From Tyto alba (Eukaryota > Chordata > Aves > Strigiformes > Tytonidae): a stretch of 64,000 nt of DNA. The notes under the pieces are model-generated. The model saw only the letters and a list, made by a program, of their open reading frames with translations, was not told the origin of the DNA and did no database searches. How positions within the stretch are numbered: the first letter of the stretch is position 1; each line of letters starts with the position of its first letter. Both the position numbers and the translations under genes were made by a program. Positions 49,001 through 60,500 of this stretch are shown in pieces. The DNA is taken from the NCBI RefSeq assembly GCF_018691265.1, contig NW_024881313.1, forward strand, positions 3,526,501 to 3,590,500, given 5' to 3'.

Positions 49001-52000
49001 GTGAAATGAAGAACGAGACCACCTGTCAACAGCTGGTGGAGCTGGCTGCAGCAAGATGGTCCTGCCAAGGCACCAGGAGGCTGCCACATGTTCAGAAGAG
49101 ATTAGTGCAATCATGGGACACCTACAGAATCTGCCCTGGATGTCTGCAGTCAGGTGATTACTTTCTCTAAGAGTTTTTCTCTCTTTGACAGATTGTTCAT
49201 TGCAGCATTGGGTCTGTGAAGGGAAGACAGTTGGCCTACTTCACTATTTCATTACTTTAACATTAATGAAATTGTATAAACACATTATAAGCAAGGGATT
49301 TGCACAGAGTAAGTGGAAACAGCCAAACATTGCCTTAGACCCACGAACAGATCTTTATATTCTGAGACAGTTGCCAAAATTGTGACTATTTTCATCATAT
49401 TCTCCTACACAGAGAAATAAAATCTGTGCTAAACGTGTTAAATTTCCATTAATGTATATGAATATGTAAAAAGAAAAAGGGTTTGGTTTGACATAAATGT
49501 GATTGTCATTACTGTAGCAAAGTATACACACACCCAAAGACAGGAGGGTGCTGGTAAAGAAAGCTGATCCTCGTTTTCTGTTTCATTCTCTCCACATGGC
49601 TTAAGCTGACCAAAGGATTAATAACCTTGCCACATCACATAGGTTAGAAGTCACAAATAGACACTGCTCCTACTGCAGTGACCGTAGAAATGAGAATAGA
49701 GGCAAAGAGACCAAGATACTGTTTTGATAGTGTTGCTCATAGCTATTTAAGCATCAAACCAGTGGAAGTTTAAACACACCAGTTTGTTGTTCAACCCCCT
49801 GGCCAAATTTCATCTGTTTGAGGTAGCCAGACTCGTCTGAACTGAAGTGCAAACCCCTTGTGGTACGTGATACAGATCCCATCTGTGCCGATTCACAGAG
49901 GCGTTTCACAGCTACCATGCCGTTAACTCTTGAGCTCAAACTGCAGCAGCGCATAGATCCTTGAGGTATTTTTCCCCCAAGGTCAGTGCTTCATTCCTCA
50001 GTGTATCAGTCAAGGCAGCAGCCTGCACACGAGCTTCCATTGCAAAAAAAGAAATTGCATGTGAGACCTTGATATGATTGAGAAGATAGCCTGGTAAATA
50101 TGATTAGACAACATCACATCCTAGGCAGCCAGCATCATCAGCTTTTGATGTATAAGTTGTCCACATGGTGGACTGGGGCATTAATTTTGAACAGTACCTT
50201 CACCAAGTAAAGCTTTACACTAATCAAGGATTTGCAATTGTGTGATCAATTTGAAGGCATAATTATTACAAGGTGCATAAATCAGGCAGTTTAGTCCAGC
50301 AACAGCTACATGAGTAGAGTACAGATAACACACTGATATTGAGGTGCTTTGCATCTTTATTCCCTACTGCTGCCCAGTTTACCTCTAGTTTTTGTACTGT
50401 TTAAGCTATATCAGCTTAAAACCAAATACAATTAACATGCTAAGCATCGTCCTGCTAAAAAAAAAAAAAGGCTGATCTAGTTCCTTGAATTTACAGTTTA
50501 TTTCCAACCAGTGTTTATTTGCACCAAGGCCACTGTCACGATCCGATATAATCCTTGTGGGTTTGTATGCACCCATGAGCAGTGGAGCCTTACGTCTCTC
50601 ACACTCTTTAGGACAGCATCCTGACCACTACACAACAAATTTAAACTGCACCCTGTTCCTTTAAGCAACAGGAAGCAGGAAAACATAGGTCTGGCATTCC
50701 TCCCAGGTCTTAAGCAAACACATACCTAGCTACATGGTTTTATGAACATATTCCAACTATGAGTAATGTTTGTATAACTACACGCGTGATAAAGCATTGG
50801 GTATTTTAGTTTCGTCACAGTGTCTTCAGGACATTAATTGTACATGCTGTGACGGTGTGACTGTGACACTGGTAGTGGCCACATCCTGAGCACAATCTGC
50901 TCTGACACCCATGGAGTGACTGGAGCTGGAAGTGACTTTCAGGTTTGACTTCCAATGCAACCAGCAGAAGTCAGACTTAGAGCATTCGATCTGTCTTCAA
51001 AGTTATTTCACAAAACAGCAATCTTTATGTAAAATTTCCTTTGGGTCTGTTGTGGAGAGCCACTTGGTCCTTGCTGCTCAACAGGAAGCCTCTTGGTATC
51101 AGCAGTTTGGAGAATGGTCTTTGCTGAAACACAAGCCAAGGTTTCCAAGCCAATATTGTCCATGTTGGATCACTGGCTCAAAACAGGAAACAATATAGCT
51201 GCAGGAGGTTCTTTATTTCAGAGAATGAGGGGAAAGTCATCTGTACGTGTGTGTTTTTCCATCTTTGGAGTTGATTGCATTAGGTGATGCATGTGGTCGG
51301 TCACATTACAGTGAATTACCAACACGAACATTTCATGATGATAAGGTTCATGGATCACTGGTAACATAAAAGACTTTCTTTGTTTAAGTGCCCAGAAAGA
51401 AGTTGCTCTTCGGCATTTTTATTTTTCGTTGAATAAATCATGTGAAACTAGAGACTAGTCCCCTACCTTCTGAGTGACATTTTTAAAAACTGGGATAAAC
51501 AGGAGAGGATTAATGATTATGTAAGCACGGCATTTCACAAAGGGCAGGATCCCAAATGCCCTTGCTTTTGTTAGGTGGCAGATCACAGCCTGCAGAAGTA
51601 CTGGATGAAATTACTTCTCATGAAGTCCAGGAACATGGGAGGGACACACCACGGGCCGGGAGCTGGCTGCCTCTGATGGTGGATTCTGTAGCTGCACCCA
51701 AACACAAATTTCCTCAAGACCACGTTTTCCTTCTGCACAGTTGGCTTTTATGAGCAGTAATGTGGGACCAGAGAAGGCCTTGTGATCACAGAGCCCTTCA
51801 GCATTACTGTGGAACACAGACTTAAGTTGGTCTGAAAATACTATTTAAAGATGACTTTAAAGAAATTGCTAGTTGTGATCCCAAGCATTAAGATAATCTA
51901 AAAGTGATATAACAACATCTTAGTTTTGCAGAAGAATAAAGGATGCTAAAATTGTGTGTTTTTCTGACTTCTGTCACAGCATTCAGAAAATATTTTTGAA

Positions 52001-52222
52001 ATGGTAAGCAAATAAGAATGGATAAAGTAATTGCAAAGTCATATTCAGTGGACTAAACACACTGACCACTACGTAGATGTAGCATATGAAGTTCCTGTTC
52101 TCCCTTCTTTCAGCACTTTCAAGTTGACAGTTTTCTTTTGTGAATCAAGAACTCGCTTTTAAGCAACAGCTTTTGGTAAGCTTGGTGTGGTAAGTGGAAA
52201 CAAACCAGATGACTGCCCTACC

Positions 52223-52419
52223 ACGGAATCACAGACTCACGGAGCGGTTGAGGTTGGAAGGCACCGCTGGAGGTCACCTGGTCCATCCCCCCTGATCAAG
52301 CAGGGCCACCTCCAGCCACTTCCCCAGGACTGTGCCCAGACAGCTTCTGACCGTCTCCACGGAGGGAGACTCCACATCCTCCCTGGGCAACCTGTGCCAG
52401 GGCCCAGTCACCATCACAG
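52223..52419 (-). mobile_element. CR1 LINE 3' end, antisense, left part of an interrupted element
   Basis: It begins with the reverse of the CR1 tail (GGAATCACAGACTCACGG), then GGTTGGAAGGCACC and CTGGGCAACCTGTGCCAGGG, the usual antisense CR1 order. It stops at CAGTCACCATCACA, where the expected continuation is missing and reappears at about 52620. Confidence 0.9.
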
Positions 52420-52482
52420 TGGTGGCTGGACTAGATGATCTTTAAAGGTCCCCTCCAACCCAAACCATTCTATGGCTCTATG
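52420..52482 (+). mobile_element. Short CR1 3' end, sense, inserted in the antisense CR1
   Basis: CTGGACTAGATGATCTTTAA, then AGGTCCCCTCCAACCCAAAC and CATTCTATGGCTCTATGG, is the sense CR1 3' terminus with its octamer tail. It is heavily truncated at the 5' end, as is usual for CR1. Confidence 0.85.
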
Positions 52483-52621
52483 GAAGTGTTCACAGTCAAG
52501 CTTGACAGGGATCTGAGCAACCTGAGCTGGTGAAAGCTGTCCCTGCCCCCCGGGGGGAGGTTTGGACTTTAAAAGTCTTTGAAAGGTCCCCTCCAACCTA
52601 AACCATTCTATGATACTATGA
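52483..52621 (+). mobile_element. Second CR1 3' end, sense, in tandem with the first
   Basis: It runs from AAGTGTTCACAGTCAAGCTT through GGGATCTGAGCAACCTG and AGGTCCCCTCCAACCTAAAC to CATTCTATGATACTATGA, again ending in the CR1 octamer. It abuts the preceding sense copy head to tail. Confidence 0.85.
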
Positions 52622-52895
52622 AAAGTGTTTCCTGATGGAGCCTCCTGTGTTTACGCCCGTTCTCCTGTGGCTGGACACCACGGAAAAGAGCTCCATCTTC
52701 TGTACGCTCGCCATGCAGGTATTTGCACACGTTGATGAGAAACCCTCCTGAGCCTTCTCTTCTCCAGGCTGAACAGTCCCAGCCCTCTCAGCTTTTCCTT
52801 GTATGTGAGATGCTCCAGCCCAGGATACTGCTGGACTCCTGCCGCAAGGGCACACTGCTGGCTCACGTCCAACTTGCTGTCCAGGACCCCCTATG
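52622..52895 (-). mobile_element. CR1 LINE, antisense, right part of the interrupted element
   Basis: It resumes with GTGTTTCCTGATGGAGCC and runs through the well-known antisense CR1 stretch GAGCCTTCTCTTCTCCAGGC, TGAACAGTCCCAGCCCTCTC and GAGATGCTCCAGCC. This is the part expected directly after CAGTCACCATCACA at 52418. The element fades out after GTCCAGGACCCC near 52890. Confidence 0.88.
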
Positions 52896-52899
52896 AGGG

Positions 52900-55010
52900 A
52901 TCCTGTTTCCACTGCAGTCACGCAGCTTGCAAGTAACATCTATTAATCCAGAAAAATTGTGACTAAATAATAGCACGCTAATTTTTAAGAGACTTAGCTA
53001 CTTGAAACCCAGCCAGCTAAAGAAGTAGATGTGTTAATGCAATCATTTCTATTGAGTTTTCTGAATGGTGATAAGTCAGAGTTGTGCAGTCCAGGTGGTT
53101 CTTGTCTTCATAATAATCAATGTCAGTAGTTCAAATAATAAGTTACCTACTTAGGGTTGTTTCTTTTACAGCAGGGCATGATAGTGAAAGCTATGTCATC
53201 TACATTTCACATGGTTTACCTTCTTGAATAATCCACCATAAAATAAAAAAAAATAATTTTATTGCACGATTCTTAATATTCGATTTGCATGTGTTATTAT
53301 GACGATATTTTGATCTGCATCATCATTTCTGAGCATTGCTATACACACTGCTGCTGCCTACAGGAGCTGAAAAATGGCATTAGTTTTCTTCTACCACTGG
53401 GTGGCGATCTCTTAAAAATTATGAAAGCTGAAAGTATCTTGGCTGATCTTTTGATTTCGGTGTAACTGGAAGAAAACTGAGATAATACTGGAATACATCT
53501 GAATAGCAGTGGTAGAGTCAGTCTAGATGAAAACAATATCCAAAAGTCTACTTTCTAAGCATAAGACATCCCAGCAGATCTGACTACACTGAAAACAATA
53601 CCACTGTTTCATAATGTCACCTGCGCCAAAGTTTTCAAATGCTGCAGAGTTTATTATGACTTCTCAGAAGAAGCGAAGGGCTTTCTACACAGCCAGATGT
53701 AACTCACAGCTTTGGAGAAATGTTTTAGGTGTAAATCCTGCCATGCATTTTGAAGTGAATTGTAGTTGCTTTTCAATCCCTGGCTGGGATTTCATTGATC
53801 CAGATAATCTCAGACATAAGCAAAACTTTTCTGCGTGCACCTGAAGGGATTTTGTCATGTCAGCAAGTTCCACATGTATACCTATTTAGTATAAGAATTA
53901 ATAAAGATTTAGACACACCTAAGTGAAATGAAGCTCTCTAGGAGTGCAATGTCGCATTAGCTAAGCTATCTTTGAATTTGTCTTTCCTTTTCTAGAATTC
54001 TGCACATTTTATAATACTGAGAGAGAACTGTGATCATTCTCTCACAAAACAGTGCTGCTTCCTACAGTCAAAGCCCTTCTGATTTTTAACCACACTTTCA
54101 GTACCTGTAATGTTGATGTGCTTTTTATTTACCATCCTTCTCTACATTCAACAATCAGAGTGGAGTAGCTGCTTAAAATACATTTCTTCTCATTCTCTGA
54201 TGATTGCCCAGATTAGGAAGTCACCAGGAAGGCTTTACCTTCAACGATGGTGTACTAACTGCAGTTCTGCAGCTACACGCATTCCTGCATCATGCCCTCA
54301 GATATGTAAGTGGAGGGAGCAATGTGAGAAACCAGACAAACAAAAATAGAGAAACTTTTTTGAGAAACCTAGCATTTAGGATTTTCAATATACTGAATGT
54401 ATATATTGTCCACTGACAGAATTTCTAAATGGGTTTATCACGTAGCTTTAAAATGCCACTGCCTGTATAGAAGCATTCCCGAATACTCCAAGTTCTCGTA
54501 ACTAGTTGAATTAGCAAGTTTTTCAAAGGAGAGTTAGGTATAGATTAGATACAAAACTAGCAGCCATTTTTGCATCTCTAGACAAGAAATCTCCCAGGTT
54601 TGAGAAGGTTTACAAAAGTGATACCTCATAGATGTGTGTGTTATTGTGCTGCACTTACTTGAAAAGGTACTTGTTGCTTAAGGATAATTCTAATTAATGT
54701 TGAAATATGATTGAAGTCTTTTATAGACAGATATGCTTCTGTTAAAGTTTTTAACAACTTTAAAAACTCCAGTGGCAACAAGCTCCACATTTGGCCTGGA
54801 TGGCACCTCAGTCTTGCTGCAAAAAATTTGGATTTAATACAAGGTGGCCACTACCTTTTCCCAACTGTGTCAGGAGCCACAAGACATGCTTGTTTCCTTT
54901 TGACAGCAATTAAATACAGATATATGGTTTTCAGTGACTAAGATAAATAAGTTGAGCCTGGACTCTGCCAACTGCAAACAAAAGCACATGAGCAAAGGTT
55001 GGCACCACAC
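52900..55010. other. Intergenic stretch, no gene recognised
   Basis: AT-rich, with only short ORFs and one CTCF-like motif at 53394. Nothing else is seen. Confidence 0.5.
53394..53408 (+). promoter_or_regulatory. CTCF-like motif
   Basis: CCACTGGGTGGCGAT is close to the CTCF core. It lies some 500 bp beyond the nested CR1 cluster. Sequence match only. Confidence 0.3.
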
Positions 55011-55048
55011 CCAGCTACCTTTAGCTCTTTTATTTTCATTTAGTCAGC

Positions 55049-55170
55049 TTAGTTATAGCTGAACAGCTTGTCATACGCCTTCTTGCAGTCACAGGACACG
55101 CTGGAGAGGTCGACAGGACCAAGTGGACAAGGGTCTTTGGGTCTCCACAATCTTTCATCTGTTGCTTGTC
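55049..55170 (-). CDS. Candidate terminal coding exon of an unrecognised minus-strand gene
   Basis: A good acceptor (CTTTCTTATCTCATTAG|GAC) opens a 122-nt stretch. In the frame entering after one base it reads ATDERLWRPKDPCPLG, PVDLSSVSCDCKKAYDKL, FSYN and TAA at 55051-55049. Codon choice is vertebrate-like (GTG, TGC, AAG, CTG, TTC, AGC), and an AATAAA (55034-55029) follows 14 nt after the stop. A second frame is also open, so this is not proof. I do not recognise the protein family. It could be a chance open stretch or a small lineage-specific gene. Confidence 0.25.
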
Positions 55171-55730
55171 CTAATGAGATAAGAAAGTAAGTGCCATAAT
55201 TTTTGGAGATCATCAGATAGCGTTCAAAGTGTGAAACAATAAAAAAGGAGTATCACAGAAGGGAAGAAAAAGCCCTTAGCTTAGCTACAAGACTGGAGTG
55301 GTGCAGCTCCTTGACGGGAGAATTGTTTCCAAAATGTTGGTCTGTATGTAACATGTTATGAGGTTAGTAGTCACTCCTGCCGTGCATCTCACAGACTTCT
55401 TCCTCACTGGCTTTTGGATTTAATCAGGAAACTTAACCCTCTGGATGCCATGGAAATGCAAAATCACCCTTCTGAGCAATCTCTTGGCTTGCGGCCAAGA
55501 CATTCTTGCCGTCACTGAGCAAAATGGAAAGGAATTATGACCACAATAAAGCATTCCGCTTACTAATTGTTATTTAATTGCTGTTCAGCATTTTCAATGC
55601 TTTAACTAGTGATGACAGTGTTACATAAACACTTGAAAGCACCAGCCGACTCTTTAGGATGCAGGGGAAAGCATAGCATGTCTGAATGTGCATGTGTGTG
55701 TGTTCACATGCAAGTTTGGAGGCACTAGAC

Positions 55731-55827
55731 CTGAAAAGGCTTCTCTTCCCCACTCTGCATGACGTAGCCATGAAGCATATGGATGTCTCCACCAAAGGAA
55801 TAGCCACCGGGTCTGGCTGATTCTTTC
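55731..55827 (-). CDS. Candidate internal exon of the same unrecognised gene
   Basis: Acceptor GTCTGTAG|GAAAG (55827) and a weak donor TTTCAG|GTCTAG (55731/55730) enclose a frame reading KESARPGGYSFGGDIHM, LHGYVMQSGEEKPFQ with natural-looking codon use. All three frames are open over this length. Its exit phase does not match the preferred frame of the 55170 exon, so either an exon is missing between them or one of the two is false. Confidence 0.18.
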
Positions 55828-56224
55828 CTACAGACTTAATGACCCCGAGAACGTATATGCATTCCAATACCAGCCGTACAAGAGCTCTCTGACAGTGGGC
55901 CTGCGTTTTTCAAGTGAAACTCCTGGGTTTTTTTGCTTCCTCCCCCAACCAGAAACACCCCTTTCAAAATGTTGTGCTTCATTAGAAATGCAGTCTGAAA
56001 ATGCAGGATGAAAAAGGAAAATTAAAACAGAGGCAGAGAAGAATCATTTCCTCTTCTTGTGTAAATGGGGAGAAGAAGGAAGACAGGGAATAAATTCAAA
56101 CCTGAAGAGATTAAATACTTTTAGGAATAGCTTTCAACAAAACCCAGTTCCCTTCAGCTCTTGAAGAACGCTCAGTTTTCCATAAAAGATCCTTCCTGTC
56201 ACCATACTGCTGCCTGCCTTGTTC

Positions 56225-56580
56225 GGGGCTGGTACGTGCCAGCCCATCCGCACTCACGGGACAGACCGGGAGCAGTTATAACCTCTGGGTGCATTAACGA
56301 CACTTGCAAAGTCCGTGCCTTGGGAACGGCTCCGATGTGCTGGGCTGGGGACACGCTGGTGCCAGCCCTCGCTGCGTGCCAAGCCTCGGCGCCCCCCCCG
56401 CCCCGTTGCACCTCTGTGAAGGCGCGGGGAACAGCACACACAGAGCGAGCCGGGGGCAGGTGGTGGGGCTGGGACCACAGGGCACCCTGCAGCCCACATC
56501 CCAAGCCGAGGACTGCACCTGAGGCAGTGGCTTCCCGTGAGCAGAGCGTGGCCGTGGTGACGGCGAGCTGAGACCCGGCT
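56225..56580. promoter_or_regulatory. CpG-rich patch, possible small promoter
   Basis: About 350 bp with dense CpG and G+C runs (for example CCTCGGCGCC, GAAGGCGCGGGGAAC, GAGCGAGCCGGGGGC) in AT-rich surroundings. It lies among the candidate exons at 55.0-56.9 kb. The long ORFs on both strands here are explained by base composition. Confidence 0.35.
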
Positions 56581-57059
56581 GCTGGGCTGCACTTCAAATG
56601 CTTTCCGAGCAGTAAAAATCCTGACAGCGTTCTCAGCTTTGTGCACATCAGGAGCACGGACCTGCATTTCCCACGCACCCAACTCTGTATCTGGCATTGG
56701 CAGCTTAATAGCTAGTTCACATCATGTAAATCTTATTTTACTGTCCTCTACGGGTTCTAATAAAAAGAAGGAACACTGACCCAGAATTTCCATCAGTATT
56801 GTCCCATCAGCAGCAGGTGGGATGACCTTCCCTATGAACTGTGCGCACATGCCAGTATTCCTCATCCCTTCTGCACTCCTCCATCGCCATTTCGTGGCAC
56901 AAGCAGTGAGCCACCAGCACGTGGGCATTGCAAAGATCTTAAGAAGGGCACTCATTCTGTAAGCACGTAACTTCAGCAGGTGTCTCAGTGAGGGGTGGAT
57001 GACATTTTGGCTAAGATAGTGCTGAGGACGATGTAGATTCAAATCCATTTTCTGCCACA

Positions 57060-59984
57060 AGCTTCCTGTCTGATTTTGGTCAAATTACTTAATCTGCAAA
57101 ATAGGGCATAAAATAATTTCTTTTAGAACACCTTTGGGGCAGCGACTTTCTGAGAAATAGCTGTGTAGTATTGACTGCAAAGAAACGTGGATTTTATTGA
57201 GAGTCTCTTGACATGCTTGTAACATAATGAAATACTAATGCAGGAGTCATGGGAAATTTTCTTAATAACCCATAGATTATCTGGCTTGAGGGTTTATTTT
57301 GGTTATTGAATCTGATTTCAAATATACCATGAATTAAGAGGTTTTAATGAACAATTTCTTGCTTGAACTAGAGGCTCTTTTCTAGAAATAATTATACTGT
57401 TAGCTTAAAATTGCAACAATTTTATAAAAAATTGCATCTTATTTATAATCTGAGTTTGCTGCCATCCTGTCCCAGGTCTTGTTATATCTTTGTCTGCTAG
57501 ATCAAGGAGCCCGAGATCAAAGTTTTGTCATGCTGTGGCTCCTTTGTTAAGCAAAATAGATTGACCTCCTCTTGTCTTACACTATGAGGTGTATTTTCCA
57601 GTGCTTTAATCATTCTTGTATGATCTTGTATGATCAGTCTTCTCTCTAATCATTGCCAGATAAATGAACTAGGTGTTCTTTTAGAAGTGGCTACACCAGT
57701 GGAATGAAGGAGGCAATATGCCTTCCCCACTCATTCTCACCATTTTCCTGCTAACACATCAAGGAATGGCCTTGCTGTATAGTAGGTATTTTATTTATAG
57801 TAGATTGTATTTATCTAATCTATTTATATATATATATATATAAACTCTATATACTGTATAGTAGGTATTATAGATTATATTTATAGTAGATGTTTTGGCC
57901 ACTGAAAGCTTGTGAAGAGGGCTTGCCCTTCATGGCCTGGTTGCCCTCCAATCTCTGTAAGTATTATTTTTAATTTCTACACATTGTTTGATGTGACCAG
58001 AAGACCCAGATTGGTCTTTATCCATGACACATCTTCTTTGGTTTTTACCCACTACATCCAGTCTTTGCATCAGCTCAAGCTTTCAGTAATTGGTAAAACA
58101 CAATTATTTTTTCTTCCATGTCACTGCTGAAAAATGTTAAATGACATGAAAATACGAGCCAATTCATGTGAGATTTTATTGGCAACACAACCATGCTAAT
58201 TTCCCACTGACAGTGAGATTTTGGACCTGTCAAGTTGTAACTATTAAAAACATGTACACTTTTTTTGGTATTCTTTTGACTCTGAATAAAAACCTAGTTT
58301 CTTTCCATGAACATTTCTGCACGCAATGATTTCTGCACCTTATAGGCTGTACTTCATAGTTAAGGTATTTAAGGATTGAGTTGTTTGGGGTTGTTTTTTT
58401 GGTTTTTTGTTTTTGTTTTTTTTTTTTTTTTCCCTGCTGTTTATCCGTCCAGTGTTTAAAACTGAAATCTAAATGCCTTCGGAGGGGAGAGCCTACTCCC
58501 AGTCTCGTATCTTCACTGTCCTGCAGAGGGGCAGGGAGGAGTGGGGCAGGGGTATAGCTCAGAGAGCACCAGGACAGTGCCCAGATCCTTCTGTCTAGAA
58601 GGAAGCTGGACCACCTCCACATCAGCAACAGCCAGAGCAGCTGGGAGCAGGCTCTTCTTGCAGAAGTTGCGCTCCCAAAGGTAGCACCCACCCGCACCTA
58701 GATCTCCCCGCTTCAGGGACATGCCCTTCTGCAAGTCGCCCTCCCACTTGACAGTTTTGGCTTGCCCTGGGACTGTCACTAGTACTGCAACCAACCCCTC
58801 TCCCTCATTTTTTGAACTTTTATTTGAAGACGCTTGTATTTTGGAATTCAGACAGGACACAGGTTTATCCGCACAGTTTTTAATCCGCTTTCCTTTTCCC
58901 ACAGAAAAGCGAGGAGTCTGTGAAACCTGTTGACAAGCAAGCAGTGAGAGCCTCTCCTCATCTTGCTCTCAGGAGACCCAGTGACATTAGGTGAACAGAT
59001 GAACCTCCTGCTGAACCGGCTGGGTGGCCGACAAATGCCAGTTCTTGCTCCATGCTCTAAAACTTCCCAGCCAAAACATTTTGGTGCTATTTAATCATTG
59101 AATCTTTGTTGCTAATCGCTAATCTGAGTTGGCAGATTTACTGTTCCAAGGCTGCACTTGCTGCTGACAGGTAAGAGCGTGAATATTTGCTGTCTCCTCG
59201 GATTTGTGCAGCTTCAGGGTGGGCACTGCGTAAAGGAAAGAGCCAGGGACTGCTGCAGGGGGCAGAGCTGAGGCATTCCCTCATGTCGATTCATGCCTGT
59301 TTTAGGGTTTTCTAACTGCAGACCAAACTATCTGAACAGCATTTTTGCTTGGTTAAGAAATTATTGGCTTCAGGTCAGGCTGGAAGAGGTAAATGTTTGT
59401 GGGCACACTGTGAGAAGTGCTGGGAGAGTAAAGCACACGTGCTGGCGTGAAATTTGGAATCCTCCCACGCTGGTTTGCTCTGGACCCTGGAAACACCTGC
59501 GCTCGCCAGTTCTTACGGAGCTTTTATCTGCTGCTCCTTTATCAGAGCTACTCATTTCTTTTAACATGCACTTTGTAAAAGTCATTTATGGCTTCAGCTT
59601 CCCCAAGGCCAGATGGCTGCACTCCTCAGAGTCATTTTGGAAAGCACTGAGTTTTGGCATCTACATCCCCTTACAAATCCTACCGCTGAGAAAGATCCTA
59701 CATCATCCCCAGTAAGAGGCTTTTCTTTTTATTACTCTACCTTCCTGTAATACATGCCAGGTATTGTGAAGGTGGTTACAGTCTTTGCTGGTGACAAAAT
59801 TATCCCGTGTCCATACAGGGATTGCAATCATTCATCATGCTTCCCAGGACCAAACAAATGTTTTCAGCGAGATCAGCTTAGTATAAATTTCTTTCCTTGG
59901 TGAGGCTGCTCCTCCCCGTCCATAAAACAGCCAACAGAGACAGACAGTCATTATTTCTCCCTTTACAACCAACTGTTTGGAAGG
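57060..59984. other. Intergenic stretch with simple repeats, no gene recognised
   Basis: Contains (TA)9 at 57825-57842, flanked by two copies of a TATAGTAGGTATT motif at about 57778 and 57857, a T-rich tract at 58391-58431 and a doubled TTGTATGATC at about 57614-57633. An open frame of 129 codons on the minus strand (58902-58513) has no recognisable domain. Confidence 0.5.
57825..57842. repeat. (TA)9 microsatellite
   Basis: A perfect dinucleotide run inside a wider region of TATTTATAG-type repeats (about 57778-57895). Confidence 0.9.
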
Positions 59985-60500
59985 CTGGAAGGAATCCGAA
60001 GAGATCCCTGGCTCCAGCCTCCTGCCCCAAGGCAGTGTCAGCTGTATTTCAGAGAGGCCCTTATCTTGCAGCCATGTATGGTGAGGGCAAGCCTTCCAAG
60101 CTTTGCTCTTTCAAATGTCAAATCTAAGCTCCTTTTTGGTAGTCGAGACCTATTGCTCCTTGCGTTAGCTACCAAGGACACAAGAAGCAGATTATTCTTT
60201 CTTGCAGCAATTTTATAAGTGTTTTGAGACCATTAGGATTCCTGCTCTTTCTTTTCCTTTCTAGATTAAAAAACTCCAATTTCTTCAGTCTGTCCTCATA
60301 TATCATGCTTTCTAGGCTTCTCCTTGTGCATATTAAATACCTCGTGTAGACTCTCTTTACTTACCCTCCCTCTTTCTTAATGCCTGAAGGATTCAAATCT
60401 GGATGCACGCTCCAATTGCAATCTCATCAATGCAGAACAGACTTGAAGTATTGCTTCCCAGGGCACGCTACTCTTGATTCAATGACTTTTCTGCAACAGT
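59985..60500 (-). mobile_element. Old CR1/L3-like LINE remnant, antisense
   Basis: TTCTAGATTAAAAAACTCCA followed by ATTTCTTCAGTCTGTCCTCA and then a GACTCTC block is the diverged version of the antisense CR1 motif that reads TCTCCAGGCTGAACA in younger copies. CCAATTGCAATCTCATCAATG with GCAGAACAG continues the element. Borders are approximate. Confidence 0.6.

Larger units (their letters stand above)
37100..52220. other. Upstream intergenic stretch, no gene recognised
   Basis: AT-rich sequence with scattered short ORFs that lack known domains. It contains poly(A) 40101-40114 and 50457-50469, T-rich low complexity at about 43600-43650, a CpG-rich patch at 42.85-43.1 kb and a CTCF-like motif at 41382-41394. 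In mammals the interval between WIPF3 and PRR15 is also gene-poor. Confidence 0.5.

Noticed and set aside
56161..56697. Several overlapping ORFs of 72-159 codons on both strands
   Set aside because: They are explained by the CpG-rich patch with few stop codons; none has a recognisable domain or clear splice borders.
58513..58902. Minus-strand ORF of 129 codons
   Set aside because: Mixed composition, no recognised domain, no convincing splice signals and a poly(T) tract nearby. It could be an old pseudogene, but I cannot support that.
59293..59715. Plus-strand ORF of 140 codons
   Set aside because: The longest open frame in the AT-rich part, but it has random-looking composition and no domain or conserved motif that I recognise.
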